A DNA stretch of 64,000 bases from Thermosipho atlanticus DSM 15807 (GCF_900129985.1 NZ_FQXN01000004.1:62001-126000), one strand, 5' to 3'. Shown: positions 1 to 11,318, counted from the first letter of the stretch. Made by a program: numbers and translations. The notes: generated from the letters alone by a model not told the origin.

Positions 1-273
1 ACACCTTTTTCAATAAGACATTTAGTGCCATTCTTTTTTGTACTTTTTTTAATTTCAATGATCTTTATGTTTAGTATTCTAAAATGGTTATATTTGCCTG
101 TTTTGATTTTATACGTGTTTTTAGACTTTTTTTCTGCGATACAAATTGCGAGAAATCTCAAAGATGTAATGTCATTTTTTTGGCTTATAATCTTGTTTCC
201 TATTTTACATATATCATATGGAATAGGTTCATTATGTGGTGCATTATCTTTTTTTCTGAAACCCGGGAAATAA
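1..273 (+). CDS. Glycosyltransferase family 2 (ExoA-like), 3' end only
   Basis: The reading frame is open from the first base of the window and stops at 273, so only about the last 90 residues are visible. They contain an arginine-rich entry (SIRHLVPFFF) followed by two or three hydrophobic segments and the closing motif ISYGIGSLCGALSFF. That ending resembles the C-terminal membrane part of ExoA-type family 2 glycosyltransferases used in exopolysaccharide synthesis, where a His-x-x-Tyr-Gly-x-Gly segment follows two membrane helices. The catalytic GT-A domain lies outside the window, so the sugar and acceptor cannot be inferred. It runs on the same strand as rplJ but is separated from it by a promoter. 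Family call is inference from a short tail. Confidence 0.6.
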   Translation, partial: TPFSIRHLVPFFFVLFLISMIFMFSILKWLYLPVLILYVFLDFFSAIQIARNLKDVMSFFWLIILFPILHISYGIGSLCGALSFFLKPGK

Positions 274-311
274 TCTTTAGTATTTTTACACAAAGTTAAC
301 ATGATATAAAC

Positions 312-340
312 TTGATAGAAAATGTAAAATGTGTTAAAAT
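312..340 (+). promoter_or_regulatory. Promoter of rplJL(-rpoBC)
   Basis: TTGATA (312-317), a 17-base spacer and TAAAAT (335-340) form a good sigma-70-type promoter. It lies just upstream of the structured rplJ leader and 130 bases before the rplJ start, so transcripts would carry the whole leader. Confidence 0.65.
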
Positions 341-345
341 CATGA

Positions 346-457
346 CGATGCCAAAGACGGCAGGTTAAAGAAAGGCGGAGAGCCGCCTGCCCGAGGCACA
401 AAAGGGTGAGGACCCCTTTTGCTTTTTGCCTCGGTAGCAACCGAGGTTATTTTTTTT
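346..457 (+). promoter_or_regulatory. L10 (rplJ) leader with terminator/antiterminator fold
   Basis: The leader is rich in GC compared with its surroundings and folds into nested stems: GGCAGG (359-364) with CCTGCC (386-391), GGCGG (374-378) with CCGCC (83-87 of the same line, 383-387), and CAAAAGGG (399-406) with CCCTTTTG (414-421). Two mutually exclusive pairings share CCTCGG (429-434): with CCGAGG upstream (391-396, extended to an 8-bp CCGAGGCA/TGCCTCGG match) or with CCGAGG downstream (441-446), the latter followed by TTATTTTTTTT and so a classic intrinsic terminator. This is the arrangement of ribosomal protein L10 leaders, in which the L10-L12 complex binds the RNA and controls read-through into rplJL. 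Binding by L10 here is inferred from family knowledge. Confidence 0.8.
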
Positions 458-471
458 GGGAGGTGAAGAAG

Positions 472-1017
472 TTGCTGACAAGAAAACAAAAAGAGAAATT
501 AGTTGAAGAATTATCAGAAAGTTTGAAAAATTCATCTTTGATACTTTTTTCAGATTACAAAGGATTAAACGTTGCTCAAATAACTGATTTAAGAAGAAAA
601 CTTAGAGAAAAACTTGGTAGTGGAGCAAGATATAGAGTTGTGAAAAACAGTGTCGCATATTTTGCGATGAAGAAAGCAGGTTATGAAGAAATTGATGATT
701 TAAGTTATTTGTTTGAAGGACCTTTAGCTCTTCTATATGTGGAAGAAGGAGATCCTATTGAAGCTATCAAAGTGATTTATGAATTTTCGAAAGACAACAA
801 GGATATTCCTTCGTTCAAAGGCCTTTATCTTGATGGAAAATTCTTTGGAGCTGAAGAAGTAGAAAATCTCTCCAAACTTCCAACGAAAGAGCAACTTCTT
901 ACAATGGTTGTTAGTGGCGTACAAGGACCAATTAGAGGTTTTGTTAATGTACTTGCCGGTACCCTTAGAAGCTTGTTATATGCTCTTAATGCAATTAAGG
1001 ATAAAAAATCAGAATAA
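472..1017 (+). CDS. rplJ: Ribosomal protein L10
   Basis: Large-subunit stalk base protein that anchors L7/L12 dimers and contacts the GTPase centre of the ribosome. The 181-residue product matches the bacterial L10 length. The N-terminal region (LTRKQKEKLVEEL) and the segment RYRVVKNSVAYFAMKKA read as the rRNA-binding domain; the helical C-terminus ending in LNAIKDKKSE is the L12-binding spine. I chose TTG at 472 because GGGAGG lies nine bases upstream and because the Thermotoga protein, as I recall it, begins MLTR; a GTG at 463 overlaps the ribosome-binding site. It is cotranscribed with rplL, whose start is 18 bases downstream, and is probably autoregulated through the leader. The usual rplK-rplA pair is not upstream. 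Confidence 0.95.
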   Translation: MLTRKQKEKLVEELSESLKNSSLILFSDYKGLNVAQITDLRRKLREKLGSGARYRVVKNSVAYFAMKKAGYEEIDDLSYLFEGPLALLYVEEGDPIEAIKVIYEFSKDNKDIPSFKGLYLDGKFFGAEEVENLSKLPTKEQLLTMVVSGVQGPIRGFVNVLAGTLRSLLYALNAIKDKKSE

Positions 1018-1035
1018 TTTTAGGAGGTGTATATT

Positions 1036-1422
1036 ATGACATTAGAAGAAATTGTTAGCGCAATTGAACAACTTACAGTAGCAGAATTAGCAGAACTTGT
1101 AAAAATGCTTGAGGACAAATTTGGAGTAAGTGCATCTGCACCAGTTATGGCAATGCCAGTAGCAGGAGGAGCAGCAGCAGGAGGAGCAGCAGCAGAAGAA
1201 AAAACAGAATTTGACGTAGTACTTAAGAGCTTTGGTGCAAAGAAGATTGAAGTTATAAAAATTGTAAGAGAAATTACAGGTTTAGGACTTAAAGAAGCAA
1301 AAGATCTTGTTGAAAAAGCGGGAACACCAGATGCCGTTATTAAACAAGGCATTAAGAAAGAAGAAGCAGAAGAAATTAAGAAGAAACTTGAAGATGCAGG
1401 AGCAGAAGTTGAACTTAAATAA
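1036..1422 (+). CDS. rplL: Ribosomal protein L7/L12
   Basis: Stalk protein that recruits translation factors. The 128-residue product has the standard layout: N-terminal dimerisation and L10-binding domain ([21 protein letters not shown]), an Ala/Gly-rich flexible hinge at about 38-55, and the C-terminal factor-binding domain with [20 protein letters not shown] and the ending GAEVELK. ATG at 1036 is chosen because AGGAGG lies eight bases upstream; the in-frame codon nine bases earlier overlaps that site. It directly follows rplJ and is followed by a strong terminator. Confidence 0.97.
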   Translation: MTLEEIVSAIEQLTVAELAELVKMLEDKFGVSASAPVMAMPVAGGAAAGGAAAEEKTEFDVVLKSFGAKKIEVIKIVREITGLGLKEAKDLVEKAGTPDAVIKQGIKKEEAEEIKKKLEDAGAEVELK

Positions 1423-1462
1423 TAGTAACATAAGTTTCTAAAAAGAAAAGATTTTGTATCAA

Positions 1463-1496
1463 CCCCGTGCAAAGTGTTGAGCACGGGGGTTTTTTG
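1463..1496 (+). terminator. Intrinsic terminator between rplL and rpoB
   Basis: CCCCGTGC (1463-1470) pairs with GCACGGGG (1481-1488) around a ten-base loop and is followed by GTTTTTTG. It should end most rplJL transcripts and lower the amount of RNA reaching rpoBC, fitting the well-known excess of L10/L12 over polymerase subunits. Confidence 0.85.
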
Positions 1497-1558
1497 TGTT
1501 TTAATATATAATTGGCATATTTTTATTCCTTCCAAATTTTTCTAACTGAGGTGATAGG

Positions 1559-4500
1559 ATGAAAGAGATTAAAAGTGGTAAAAGGACCCGTTTTTCATTT
1601 GGTAGGGTCCAGGCACCTATCCCTGTCCCAAATCTCGTTGAAATTCAAACTAGGTCATATCGTGAATTTCTCGAGGATGGGATATTGAAAGTCTTGAAGA
1701 AATTCTCCCCAATAACGTCTTCAAAAACAGATCAGAGAAAAGAAAAAGGTTTTTCTTTAGAATTTTTGTCAATAAGAGTTGGGGAGCCACAAAACACTGT
1801 GCAAGAATGTAAGGAAAGGCTCATGACCTACACTGTACCTGTTTATACAACAGTTAGAGTTACCGATAATAGTACAAACGAAATGATTGAAGAAGAAGCC
1901 TTTTTAGGATATCTTCCGTACATGACACCACGTACTACTTTTATTATCAATGGTGCCGAACGTGTTGTAGTTAACCAACTTGTTAGAAGTCCAGGAGTTT
2001 ATTTTGTAGAAGAACCAAGAAAGAATCCTGGTTCTAAACCAATCTATGTAGCTCACTTTTTGCCTGTGAGAGGTGCATGGTTAGAGATATTATTGAACCT
2101 TAATGATGGCACTTTTTATGCAAGAATTGATAGAAAAAGAAGAATTAATTTATTCCTTTTCTTAAAAGCTCTTGGATATAGTAATGATCTTGAGCTTCTT
2201 TCATTATTCCCGGATTGGGTAGATGTTGAAGATGAATATACACTCCAACACTCTGAGGGATTAATAGTTTTAGAGGATGTAAAAGATAAAGTTGGAGAAA
2301 TAATTGCACGTCGTGGTGATGTAATAACAGAAGGATTGATAGAAAAACTGGCAAATTCTTCAGTTGAAAAAATTAAAGTTGCTCATAGATATGCGGTAAC
2401 AACTTTAGAAAAATTAAAACACGTTTATGGCGAAGAAGTAGATCAAAATAGGGCTTATATTGAAATTTTTAGAAGGTTAAGACCCGGTGAACTTCCAAGG
2501 ATTAATGCTGCAAAAATGTTTTTAAATAACTTATATTTTAATGAAGAAAGATTTGAATTTTCTGAAGTTGGACGTTTTAAATTGAATAAAAGACTTGAAG
2601 AAGCATATAAAAAATACCTTGTCGAAGTAGAAGGTAAAGATCCTGAAGAAGTAGAAAATGCAAAATATGAAGAAAACTCAAATGTTCTTACAACAATGGA
2701 TATTGTACTTGCTTCAAGAAATCTGTTAGAAATTTATAAACATCCTGGAACCATGGATACAAAAGACCATCTTGGTAACAAGAGAGTTAGAACTGTAGGT
2801 GAATTGATTAGAATAGAATTTGAAAGAGCATTTTCAAAGGCTGTATTCATGATTCAGGAAAAACTTGCCACATACACTTCGCTTGATAAGGTATCGGTGC
2901 AGAGTCTTATAAATGTAAGAAGCATAATTGCTACTATTAATTCTTTCTTTGCAACTAATCCTCTTTCTCAATTTATGGATCAAACAAATCCTTTAGCTGA
3001 ACTTACTAACAAGAGAAGATTAACAGCAGTTGGTCCAGGTGGTTTAAAAAGAGAAAGAGCAAGATTCGAAGTTCGTGACGTCCACCATTCACATTATGGT
3101 AGAATGTGTCCTATTGAAACACCTGAAGGAGCAAATATAGGGCTTATAACATCCTTATCTGTTTATGCAACAATTGATAAGTATGGATTTTTAATTACTC
3201 CATATATAAAGGTAGTTAAAGGGAAAGTCACAAATGAAGTAGTATATTTAACAGCTGATGAAGAGGAAAATTATAAGATTGCGCCGTCAACGACACCAGT
3301 TGATGAAAACGGTAATATAATTCCTGAACATGTTACAGTTAGGTATGAAGAAAAGGTTTTATATGTACCTAAAAATGAAGTTCAATTTTTAGATGTAGCT
3401 CCAAATCAAATAGTTAGTGTTTCGACTTCGTTAATTCCATTTTTAGAACACGATGATGCTAATAGGGCGCTCATGGGTTCTAACATGCAAAGGCAGGGTG
3501 TTCCTTTAATTGAAACAGAAGCACCTAGAGTTGGAACTGGTATGGAGTGGGAAGCGGCAAGGTATGCAGGAACTATGGTTTTAGCGGAACACGATGGAAT
3601 AGTTAAAAAGGTGGATGCCAGAAAAATAATAGTTCATAGAATTGATAAAGATGGAAAAGAAATGTACGATTCGATGGGAAATCCTGTGTTAGATACATAT
3701 GAACTCTTAAAATTTACACGTACGAACCAAGATACATGTATCAATCAAAAACCTATAGTAAATGTTGGCGAAGTTGTGAAAAAAGGAGATCCTATTGCCG
3801 ATGGGCCTGCTACAGATATGGGAGAACTTGCCTTAGGTAAAAATGTGTTAGTTGCATTTGTACCTTGGGAAGGGTATAATTTTGAAGATGCAATATTAGT
3901 TAGCGAAGAATTACTTGAAAAAGAAACATATACATCAATTCATATCGAAGTATATGAAACTACGGCAAGAGATACAAGATTAGGTCCTGAGGAAATTACT
4001 CCAGATATTCCTAATGTTAGCAAAGAGAAATTAAGGAACCTCGACGAGGATGGGATAGTAAGAATAGGAGCTTATGTAGAAGAAACTGACATACTCGTTG
4101 GTAAAGTCACTCCAAAAAGTGAAAGTGATACAACACCTGAAGAAAAAATTATTAGATCTGTATTTGGAGAAAAAGGTAAAGAAGTGAAAGATTCTTCGCT
4201 AAGAGTTCCTCATGGAATAGAGGGAAGAGTCATTGGTGTTAATGTGTTTGATAAGGAAAAGGACGGAGACCTTGGCCCCGGAGTTAATAAGCTTATCAGA
4301 GTATATGTGGCTATAAGAAAGCCACTAGAAGTAGGAGATAAACTTGCGGGTAGACATGGTAATAAAGGTGTAGTTTCTAAAATTTTACCCAAGGAAGATA
4401 TGCCATTTTTACCAGATGGAACGCCGGTTCAAATTGTATTAAGTCCTTTGGGTGTTCCATCACGTATGAACGTTGGACAAATTCTTGAAACTAGTTTAGG

Positions 4501-5077
4501 TTGGCTTGCAGTATTGACTAACAAGTGGTTTGCAACTCCTGTATTTGATGGGGCAAAGGAAGAGGATATTTTACCTGCACTTTATGAAGCTAGAAAGAAA
4601 GTTGGACTTGATGCTGGAGATAATCCAAATAATCCAACTGGTAAGGTTATTTTGAGAGATGGAAGAACTGGTAAGGAATTTGATCATCCGATTCTTGTTG
4701 GTTATATGTATGTTATGAAACTGATTCATATTGCAAGAGATAAAATTCATGCCAGATCAACAGGACCATACTCTCTAATCCATCAACAACCACTTGGAGG
4801 AAAAGCGCAGTTTGGTGGTCAAAGGTTTGGAGAAATGGAAGTTTGGGCTCTAGAAGCATATGGTGCTGCACATACTTTAAATGAAATGTTGACAGTAAAA
4901 AGTGATGATATTAAAGGGAGAAATGAGGTTTACAAAGCAATAATGAAAGGTAAGAATATTCCTGAACCAGGGTTACCAGAAAGTTTCAAAGTTCTGGTAA
5001 GAGAATTAAGAGGAATTGCACTTGATGTTAGAGTATACGATGAAGAAGGAAATGAAATTGACATAGAGAAGTTATAA
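1559..5077 (+). CDS. rpoB: RNA polymerase beta subunit
   Basis: Catalytic subunit of the core RNA polymerase. The 1172-residue protein contains the conserved blocks of the beta fork loop and rifampicin pocket (QFMDQ...NPL at about 472-480, then KRRL and [38 protein letters not shown] split here by family motif boundaries), the [12 protein letters not shown] lysine-bearing block near 950, and the C-terminal [25 protein letters not shown] clamp region (each quoted only in part below). Residues 484 and 489 are Asn and Thr where Escherichia coli has His526 and Ser531. It has no long lineage insertion, so it is short compared with enterobacterial RpoB. ATG at 1559 follows GAGGTG with correct spacing; rpoC begins 22 bases after the stop, so the two are one transcript. 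Confidence 0.98.
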   Translation: MKEIKSGKRTRFSFGRVQAPIPVPNLVEIQTRSYREFLEDGILKVLKKFSPITSSKTDQRKEKGFSLEFLSIRVGEPQNTVQECKERLMTYTVPVYTTVRVTDNSTNEMIEEEAFLGYLPYMTPRTTFIINGAERVVVNQLVRSPGVYFVEEPRKNPGSKPIYVAHFLPVRGAWLEILLNLNDGTFYARIDRKRRINLFLFLKALGYSNDLELLSLFPDWVDVEDEYTLQHSEGLIVLEDVKDKVGEIIARRGDVITEGLIEKLANSSVEKIKVAHRYAVTTLEKLKHVYGEEVDQNRAYIEIFRRLRPGELPRINAAKMFLNNLYFNEERFEFSEVGRFKLNKRLEEAYKKYLVEVEGKDPEEVENAKYEENSNVLTTMDIVLASRNLLEIYKHPGTMDTKDHLGNKRVRTVGELIRIEFERAFSKAVFMIQEKLATYTSLDKVSVQSLINVRSIIATINSFFATNPLSQFMDQTNPLAELTNKRRLTAVGPGGLKRERARFEVRDVHHSHYGRMCPIETPEGANIGLITSLSVYATIDKYGFLITPYIKVVKGKVTNEVVYLTADEEENYKIAPSTTPVDENGNIIPEHVTVRYEEKVLYVPKNEVQFLDVAPNQIVSVSTSLIPFLEHDDANRALMGSNMQRQGVPLIETEAPRVGTGMEWEAARYAGTMVLAEHDGIVKKVDARKIIVHRIDKDGKEMYDSMGNPVLDTYELLKFTRTNQDTCINQKPIVNVGEVVKKGDPIADGPATDMGELALGKNVLVAFVPWEGYNFEDAILVSEELLEKETYTSIHIEVYETTARDTRLGPEEITPDIPNVSKEKLRNLDEDGIVRIGAYVEETDILVGKVTPKSESDTTPEEKIIRSVFGEKGKEVKDSSLRVPHGIEGRVIGVNVFDKEKDGDLGPGVNKLIRVYVAIRKPLEVGDKLAGRHGNKGVVSKILPKEDMPFLPDGTPVQIVLSPLGVPSRMNVGQILETSLGWLAVLTNKWFATPVFDGAKEEDILPALYEARKKVGLDAGDNPNNPTGKVILRDGRTGKEFDHPILVGYMYVMKLIHIARDKIHARSTGPYSLIHQQPLGGKAQFGGQRFGEMEVWALEAYGAAHTLNEMLTVKSDDIKGRNEVYKAIMKGKNIPEPGLPESFKVLVRELRGIALDVRVYDEEGNEIDIEKL

Positions 5078-5099
5078 AGCCCCGTAAGGAGGGAAAAGA

Positions 5100-8000
5100 A
5101 TGGGTTCAACATTTAAGAGAAAAATTGCTAAGGTCACTGTTAAAGTAGCTTCTCCTGAGGTAATAAGAAGTTGGTCAAGTGGTGAGGTTAAAAAACCTGA
5201 GACAATAAATTATAGAACATTTAAGCCTGAAAAAGATGGTCTTTTCTGTGAAAGAATATTTGGTCCAACAAAAGATTATGAGTGTGCTTGTGGAAAATAT
5301 AAAGGCAAAAAATATGAAGGAACTGTTTGTGAAAGATGTGGAGTAAGAGTTGAATCTAAAGAAGCAAGAAGAAAAAGAATGGGGCATATAGATCTCGTTT
5401 CTCCAGTTGTACATATTTGGTATTTAAAAAGTAGCCCTAGTATTCTTTCTTCTTTACTTTCTATTCAAGCAAAAGAGCTTGAAAATGTAATTTATTATGG
5501 TGGAAAAAGGATTATAGAAAAGATTCTAGTAGTGACAGATCCTAAAAATACCGATTTTATTAAAGGTTCACTTTTATATCAAACTGAGTATGAAATTTAC
5601 AGTCAAAAACTTGATTTTGAAGTAATGCCTGGAGTAATTATTAAATCTCCCGTAACTCCAGTTATATCTAGTATTTCGGGAGAAGTTAGAATAAGAAAAG
5701 AAAAAACACATACTGATAGAGAAATTACCTGGGTTGATATAAGAAAAATATCAAGAGCTGAACATAGATTGTATACTGGAATGGTTTTGAATGTAAAGAA
5801 CGGTGAGTATATCAAGCAAGGTGAAGAAATAGTTTCTGAAATGAAAATAGATCCAATTTATGCACCTTTCGATGGAACGGTTGAAATAGATGAAATTTCT
5901 GAAACTATAACTGTGAGACCTTTGACAACGAGTAAAGATATGCCAATAACATTCTCGTTGCCATATGGTGTATCTCCTACTGTTTCAAATGGAACCAAAG
6001 TGAAAAAAGGCGACCAGCTTACTAATGGAACGATCCTTCCAGCGGTAATTGCATCAGTTTCTGGAACTATTAGCTTTGGAAAAGAGCTTAATGTTAAACC
6101 AAGAGAAGATGGTAGATATGAAGTTATTTCAACGGGGAACATATATATTGAAAATGTTGTTGAAGAGAAAAGTTATCCGTTATTTGAAGGTGCTTTAGTT
6201 TACGTTGAAGATGGTCAAGAAATTTCAGAAGGAGACGTAATAGCTGACCGCTTCTTATTTGAAGATGAATATTTAACCCTTGAGGAATATAAAATATTTG
6301 AAGAGCATTATCCTGCAATGTTTACGGCTGAAACGGAAGTTGAGAATGATAGACCAATAGTTGTTATAACTAAAATTGATGAAGAAGTTGCTTTAGAAAC
6401 TGGTTTAAAAATGGGAGATATTATTACAGATGATCAATATGGCGCATATAGAGTATTGTATGGAGATAAGATAGAAGCAGATTCAGGTGCAATGGCAATT
6501 AAAAAGCTTCTTCAGAATTTAGACCTTGAAAAATTGAAAGTTGAAATAGAGTCAGAACTCAAAAAGATTCCGAAAAGTAGTGGCCGTGCAAAGAAACTTC
6601 TTAGAAGATTAAAAATAGTAAAGGATTTGTTAAAAAGTGGAACTAAACCAGAATGGATGGTACTTGAGGCAGTACCAGTTGTACCACCCGATATTAGGCC
6701 TATGATCCAAGTTGAAGGTGGAAGATTTGCAACTACAGATCTTAATGATCTTTATAGAAGAGTTTTAAATAGAAACAATAGACTTAAAAAATTATTTGCC
6801 ATGAATTCTCCTGAAATTATCGTGAAAAATGAAAGAAGAATGCTTCAAGAAGCAGTGGATAGTTTAATTTACAACGGAAGAATGGGTAAAGCTGTCACAG
6901 ACAGAAATGGAAGACCGTTGAAATCGTTAACGGATCTTTTAAAGGGTAAAAAAGGAAGATTTAGAAGAAATCTTCTAGGAAAACGTGTTGATTATTCTGG
7001 TCGTGCAGTAATAGTTGTTGGACCTCACCTGAAAATTCATGAATGTGGTCTTCCAAAGAAAATGGCTATGGAGTTATTCAAACCATTTGTTCTTGCTGAA
7101 CTTTTGAATAGAGATGAGGAGACAAGTAAAACAGCAAGAAAGATGAAAAAAGCAATTATTGAAAAGGAACTTCCACAGGCTTACGAAGTTTTAGAAGAGA
7201 TAATAAAAGGACACCCTGTTTTGTTAAACAGGGCCCCAACATTGCATAGAATGTCTTTGCAGGCATTTGAACCAAGATTAATCGAAGGTAACGCGATACA
7301 ATTACATCCATTAGTTTGTCCACCGTTTAACGCAGATTTTGATGGAGATCAGATGGCTGTTCATGTTCCTCTTTCTGCTGCAGCTCAAGCTGAGGCTAAA
7401 TTTTTGATGCTTTCAAGATACAATATTATTTCACCTGCACATGGTAAACCAATTTCAATGCCAGGAAAAGATATTGTAGCGGGTATATATTACCTTACAA
7501 TGGTGGGAAAAGATTTTGATAAAGTACAACCTGAAGATATAAATTGGAGATTTTCTTCTATTGACGAGGCTGAATTGGCGTATGAATTTGGATACATAAA
7601 ATTACACGATCCTATACTTGTAAAAGTAGATGATAAAGTTATAAAAACGACATATGGAAGATTAGTTTTTGCGAGTATCGTACCCGATGAATTTAAGGAT
7701 TACAATAAGACATATGGCAAAAATGCAATAAAGGATCTTGTTTATAAAACATTTAAGAAATATGGTGTCGATCGAACCGCAGATCTTCTTGATGATATAA
7801 AAGATTTAGGTTTTCATTATGCTACTATTTCAGGTCTTACGGTAAGTATTACCGATTTCACTACCTCTCCTGAAAGGGAAAAGATTATTAAAAATGCAAG
7901 GAAAAGGGTAGAAGAAGTTGAAATGTTATATTCTCAAGGATTTTTAACTGATGAAGAAAGGTATAAAGAGACTATAAAAATATGGGCAGATGCGACTGAA

Positions 8001-10052
8001 AAAGTTCAAGAATCAACTTTTGAGTACATTGGAAAAGATCCGTTTAACCCAATATTTATAATGGTTGATTCGGGTGCTAGGGGTAATAAAGACCAATTGA
8101 AGCAACTAGCAGGTATGAGGGGGCTAATGTCCGATCCATCAGGTAGAACGATAGAAATCCCAATTATTTCTAATTTTAGAGATGGATTGTCAGTTCTAGA
8201 ATTCTTTATAAGTACTCATGGAGCAAGAAAGGGTTCAGCTGACACAGCGCTTAGAACGAGTTCAGCAGGATATCTTACTAGAAGACTTGTTGATGTTGCC
8301 CAGAGTGTTGTAATTACAACTACCGATTGTGGAACTCATAATGGTGTGCGTGCAACAGTTCTAAAAAGCAGTGATGGTTTAACAGTTGAAAAGTTAGAAG
8401 ATTTCTTGTTTGGAAGAGTTTTAGCAAAAGATGTATATGATCCAGAAACAAATAACATACTTGTAAATCCAGAAACAGGTAAAGAATATACAAAAGATAC
8501 TATGTTAGAAGATGAAGATGCAAAGTTCCTTGGAGAATTTACAAAAAGAATACCTGTTGTAGTGGAAAAAGAAATTGATATTAATAAACCAGAATTACCA
8601 GAAAATTATGCAGAACTTGCTGAAGGTTTTGTAGCTGATAATGTTCATTACGAAGAAGGAACAGAATTGAATTGGGAAGTAATTAGAATGGCTAAAGCTT
8701 CAGGAGTTAAAACGTTGAAAATAAGAGAATATCCAATTGTGGGAAAAGTTTCAAGTGAAACAGTGTTGAGTAGTAAAGATAAGATTCAGCTTGTTGTGGA
8801 AGAGGAGCTTATTGAACCAACAACAGCAAAAATACTTTCAGAAAATAACGTTCAATCTCTTGAAGTAAGACCTGAGATTATTGTAAGATCTGTGCTAACA
8901 TGTGAGGCTGAACACGGCGTGTGTTCGAAATGTTATGGTATGGATCTTTCAAATCATAAAATAGTTGGAATAGGTGAATCTGTCGGTGTTGTAGCAGCAC
9001 AGTCTATAGGTGAACCAGGCACACAACTTACAATGAGAACATTCCATACTGGTGGTATTGCAACTACAGCAGACATTACCCAAGGGTTACCTAGAGCGGA
9101 AGAATTGTTTGAAGCAAGGAAGAAATTGAAAGAGCCTGAAGGAGTATTTTCTGCAATTAAGGGTTTTGTGAAGGATATAGTAGAAGATGAAAGTGGTAAG
9201 AAAAAAGTGTATATTGAAGACGAAGCAGGTGATATCCACGAATATGAAATTCCTACAAAAGTAAAAGTTAGTGTAAGTAAAGGTCAAAAGGTATTACCAG
9301 GTCAATCATTGTCGACAGGTGCAATTAGGCCGAGAAAGATTCTTGAAACTTTAAGTGTTGATGCAACAGCGCTTTATCTACTAAAAGAAATTAAGAAAGT
9401 TTATGTGGAACAAGGAGTTGATATTCACGATAAACACTTTGAAATTATAATTAAACAGATGTTGGATAAAGTTGAAATAATTGATCCAGGAGACACAGAT
9501 TATTTACCAGGAGATCTTCTAAGACTTCAAACAGTTAAAAGAATAAATAGAGAAATATTAGAAGGTAATATGCATGTAGAAATGAACAAAAAGCGTGTTA
9601 TTGGAAAAGAACTTGTTAATCATTTGATTGGCGAGGATGAAAACGGACAAATAGTAGAAATTGCACCTGAAGGAGCTGAAGTCACTGAGGAAATATTGGA
9701 AAAAGCTATTTCATTAGGTATAAAAGAACTAGTAGTAAGAAATGGAGAAGGAGAAGTTATAACGTATCAAATTTTACCAAAAGAACCAATAAAATACAAA
9801 AGGAAACTTCTTAGAATAACAAAGGCATCGTTAGAACACGTTGGATGGTTGAGCGCTGCAAGTTTCCAACAGACACCTCAGGTTCTTACAGAAGCTGCGG
9901 TAGAAGGCGCAAAAGATATGTTACTTGGCTTGAAAGAAAACGTCATAGTTGGGCAATTGATACCTGCTGGTACTGGACTAGATATGTTTGCAAATATTCA
10001 AATAGAGGAAACGCCGAGACTTGCGCAAGAAGAAAAGGAAAAGATGGCATGA
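5100..10052 (+). CDS. rpoC: RNA polymerase beta-prime subunit
   Basis: Catalytic partner of RpoB. The 1650-residue chain starts with an N-terminal zinc finger (Cys62-x-Cys and a CERCG pair about fifteen residues later), carries the active-site Mg-binding [12 protein letters not shown] at 744-755, and ends with the second zinc-binding set ([13 protein letters not shown]) and the C-terminal clamp segment [13 protein letters not shown]. Between roughly residues 165 and 445 lies an insertion of repeated beta-rich segments ([31 protein letters not shown]), comparable to the sandwich-barrel insertion known in Thermus and Thermotoga beta-prime. ATG at 5100 follows AAGGAGGG. An intrinsic terminator follows directly. 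Confidence 0.98.
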   Translation: MGSTFKRKIAKVTVKVASPEVIRSWSSGEVKKPETINYRTFKPEKDGLFCERIFGPTKDYECACGKYKGKKYEGTVCERCGVRVESKEARRKRMGHIDLVSPVVHIWYLKSSPSILSSLLSIQAKELENVIYYGGKRIIEKILVVTDPKNTDFIKGSLLYQTEYEIYSQKLDFEVMPGVIIKSPVTPVISSISGEVRIRKEKTHTDREITWVDIRKISRAEHRLYTGMVLNVKNGEYIKQGEEIVSEMKIDPIYAPFDGTVEIDEISETITVRPLTTSKDMPITFSLPYGVSPTVSNGTKVKKGDQLTNGTILPAVIASVSGTISFGKELNVKPREDGRYEVISTGNIYIENVVEEKSYPLFEGALVYVEDGQEISEGDVIADRFLFEDEYLTLEEYKIFEEHYPAMFTAETEVENDRPIVVITKIDEEVALETGLKMGDIITDDQYGAYRVLYGDKIEADSGAMAIKKLLQNLDLEKLKVEIESELKKIPKSSGRAKKLLRRLKIVKDLLKSGTKPEWMVLEAVPVVPPDIRPMIQVEGGRFATTDLNDLYRRVLNRNNRLKKLFAMNSPEIIVKNERRMLQEAVDSLIYNGRMGKAVTDRNGRPLKSLTDLLKGKKGRFRRNLLGKRVDYSGRAVIVVGPHLKIHECGLPKKMAMELFKPFVLAELLNRDEETSKTARKMKKAIIEKELPQAYEVLEEIIKGHPVLLNRAPTLHRMSLQAFEPRLIEGNAIQLHPLVCPPFNADFDGDQMAVHVPLSAAAQAEAKFLMLSRYNIISPAHGKPISMPGKDIVAGIYYLTMVGKDFDKVQPEDINWRFSSIDEAELAYEFGYIKLHDPILVKVDDKVIKTTYGRLVFASIVPDEFKDYNKTYGKNAIKDLVYKTFKKYGVDRTADLLDDIKDLGFHYATISGLTVSITDFTTSPEREKIIKNARKRVEEVEMLYSQGFLTDEERYKETIKIWADATEKVQESTFEYIGKDPFNPIFIMVDSGARGNKDQLKQLAGMRGLMSDPSGRTIEIPIISNFRDGLSVLEFFISTHGARKGSADTALRTSSAGYLTRRLVDVAQSVVITTTDCGTHNGVRATVLKSSDGLTVEKLEDFLFGRVLAKDVYDPETNNILVNPETGKEYTKDTMLEDEDAKFLGEFTKRIPVVVEKEIDINKPELPENYAELAEGFVADNVHYEEGTELNWEVIRMAKASGVKTLKIREYPIVGKVSSETVLSSKDKIQLVVEEELIEPTTAKILSENNVQSLEVRPEIIVRSVLTCEAEHGVCSKCYGMDLSNHKIVGIGESVGVVAAQSIGEPGTQLTMRTFHTGGIATTADITQGLPRAEELFEARKKLKEPEGVFSAIKGFVKDIVEDESGKKKVYIEDEAGDIHEYEIPTKVKVSVSKGQKVLPGQSLSTGAIRPRKILETLSVDATALYLLKEIKKVYVEQGVDIHDKHFEIIIKQMLDKVEIIDPGDTDYLPGDLLRLQTVKRINREILEGNMHVEMNKKRVIGKELVNHLIGEDENGQIVEIAPEGAEVTEEILEKAISLGIKELVVRNGEGEVITYQILPKEPIKYKRKLLRITKASLEHVGWLSAASFQQTPQVLTEAAVEGAKDMLLGLKENVIVGQLIPAGTGLDMFANIQIEETPRLAQEEKEKMA

Positions 10053-10053
10053 A

Positions 10054-10084
10054 AATAGGCCCCGAGCGGGGCCTATTTTTTTTA
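10054..10084 (+). terminator. Intrinsic terminator of rpoBC
   Basis: ATAGGCCCCG-AG-CGGGGCCTAT stem (about 10055-10075) followed by eight or more T. It ends the rpl-rpo transcript. Confidence 0.92.
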
Positions 10085-10114
10085 AGTTTCAAATGATTAG
10101 CAAAACGAAATATA

Positions 10115-10123
10115 TGTTATAAT
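10115..10123 (+). promoter_or_regulatory. Extended -10 promoter of the amidohydrolase gene
   Basis: TGTTATAAT is an extended -10 element 33 bases before the start codon; no convincing -35 is visible. It is the first promoter after the rpoC terminator. Confidence 0.55.
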
Positions 10124-10155
10124 AATTGATGTAAAAAAGAAACGGAGGTGGATGT

Positions 10156-11295
10156 ATGATTCTTTTAAAAGGTGGAAATATTATTCCAATTAATGGAAAA
10201 CCATTTGTTGGTGATATTTTAATGGCGGATGGAAAAATTAAGAAAATTTCTGAAAATATTACTGAACCAAATGCTGAAGTAATTGATGTATCAGGTAAAT
10301 ATGTTCTTCCGGGTTTTATAGATGCACATTCACATATTGGGGTTTTTGAAGAAGGTGTTGGAGAATTTTATTATCAGGATGGTAACGAATATTCTGATCC
10401 CGTGACTCCACACGTGCGAGCAATAGATGCCTTTTATCCAGGGGATGCAGCAATAAACAGGGCACTATCTGGTGGAGTTACAACAGTAATGGTAGTACCA
10501 GGTAGTGCAAATCCAATAGGTGGACAAGGTGTAATATTGAAGTTTAAATCTAATATTGTTGATGAAATGATTATAAAGCAACCAGCAGGATTAAAAATGG
10601 CTTTTGGTGAAAATCCCAAAAGAGTTTATGGTTCAAAGGGAAAAATGCCAACTACAAGATTGGGAGTAGCTGGCATTATTAGGGAATATTTTACAAAAGC
10701 TAAAGATTATATGAGAAGACGTGAATTGGATCCTAAAACACCAATTGACTTTAGTCTTGAAGTTGGTGCGATGGTTTTGAGAAAAGAAATTCCTGCTCGA
10801 TGTCATGCTCACAGAGCAGACGATATAGTTACTGCTATTAGAATAGCCGAAGAATTTGACTTCGATCTCGTTATTGAACATGCTACTGAAGCATATAAGA
10901 TAGCAGATTATATAAAAAGTAAAAATATTCCTCTTGTCTTAGGTCCACTATTTGGTTTTAGAACCAAGCTTGAACTTACAAATATGACGTATGAAGCAAT
11001 AAAGAAAATTAACGAGAAAGAAATACTTGCTGCTTTAATGTGTGATCATCCTGTTATTCATCTAGAACATGCAAATATTCAAGCCGCAACTGCTTTGAGA
11101 TATGGTGCAAAAGAAGAAGATCTTCTCAAAATGCTTACAATCAATCCAGCAAAAATCTTAAATATCGATGATAGAGTTGGAACGATAGAAGAAGGGAAAG
11201 ATGCTGATATAGTTGTATGGAACACACATCCATTTGATTTTAGAGCTAAAGCAGAGAAAGTGTTTATAGAAGGTCAATTAGTTTTTGAAGAATAA
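10156..11295 (+). CDS. Metal-dependent amidohydrolase (imidazolonepropionase-like)
   Basis: A cytoplasmic amidohydrolase-superfamily TIM-barrel enzyme. The 379-residue protein opens with the beta-sandwich strand MILLKGGNIIPINGK and the signature VLPGFIDAHSHIG (HxH metal ligands, about residues 55-57), followed by further ligand candidates in RCHAHRADD, LVIEHATE and MCDHPVIH, and closes with the typical GTIEEGKDADIVVW segment. Substrate is unclear; related proteins are annotated as imidazolonepropionase-like or peptidase-like amidohydrolases, and no histidine-catabolism genes are nearby. ATG at 10156 follows GGAGGTGG. The gene stands alone between a terminator and its own terminator. Confidence 0.88.
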   Translation: MILLKGGNIIPINGKPFVGDILMADGKIKKISENITEPNAEVIDVSGKYVLPGFIDAHSHIGVFEEGVGEFYYQDGNEYSDPVTPHVRAIDAFYPGDAAINRALSGGVTTVMVVPGSANPIGGQGVILKFKSNIVDEMIIKQPAGLKMAFGENPKRVYGSKGKMPTTRLGVAGIIREYFTKAKDYMRRRELDPKTPIDFSLEVGAMVLRKEIPARCHAHRADDIVTAIRIAEEFDFDLVIEHATEAYKIADYIKSKNIPLVLGPLFGFRTKLELTNMTYEAIKKINEKEILAALMCDHPVIHLEHANIQAATALRYGAKEEDLLKMLTINPAKILNIDDRVGTIEEGKDADIVVWNTHPFDFRAKAEKVFIEGQLVFEE

Positions 11296-11318
11296 ATATG
11301 AATCCGGGATAGTTAGAA

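Noticed and set aside
1020-1535. Long minus-strand ORF rich in Ser and Ala opposite rplL
   Set aside because: Mirror frame of the Ala/Gly-rich rplL gene; no ribosome-binding site and the plus-strand gene is certain.
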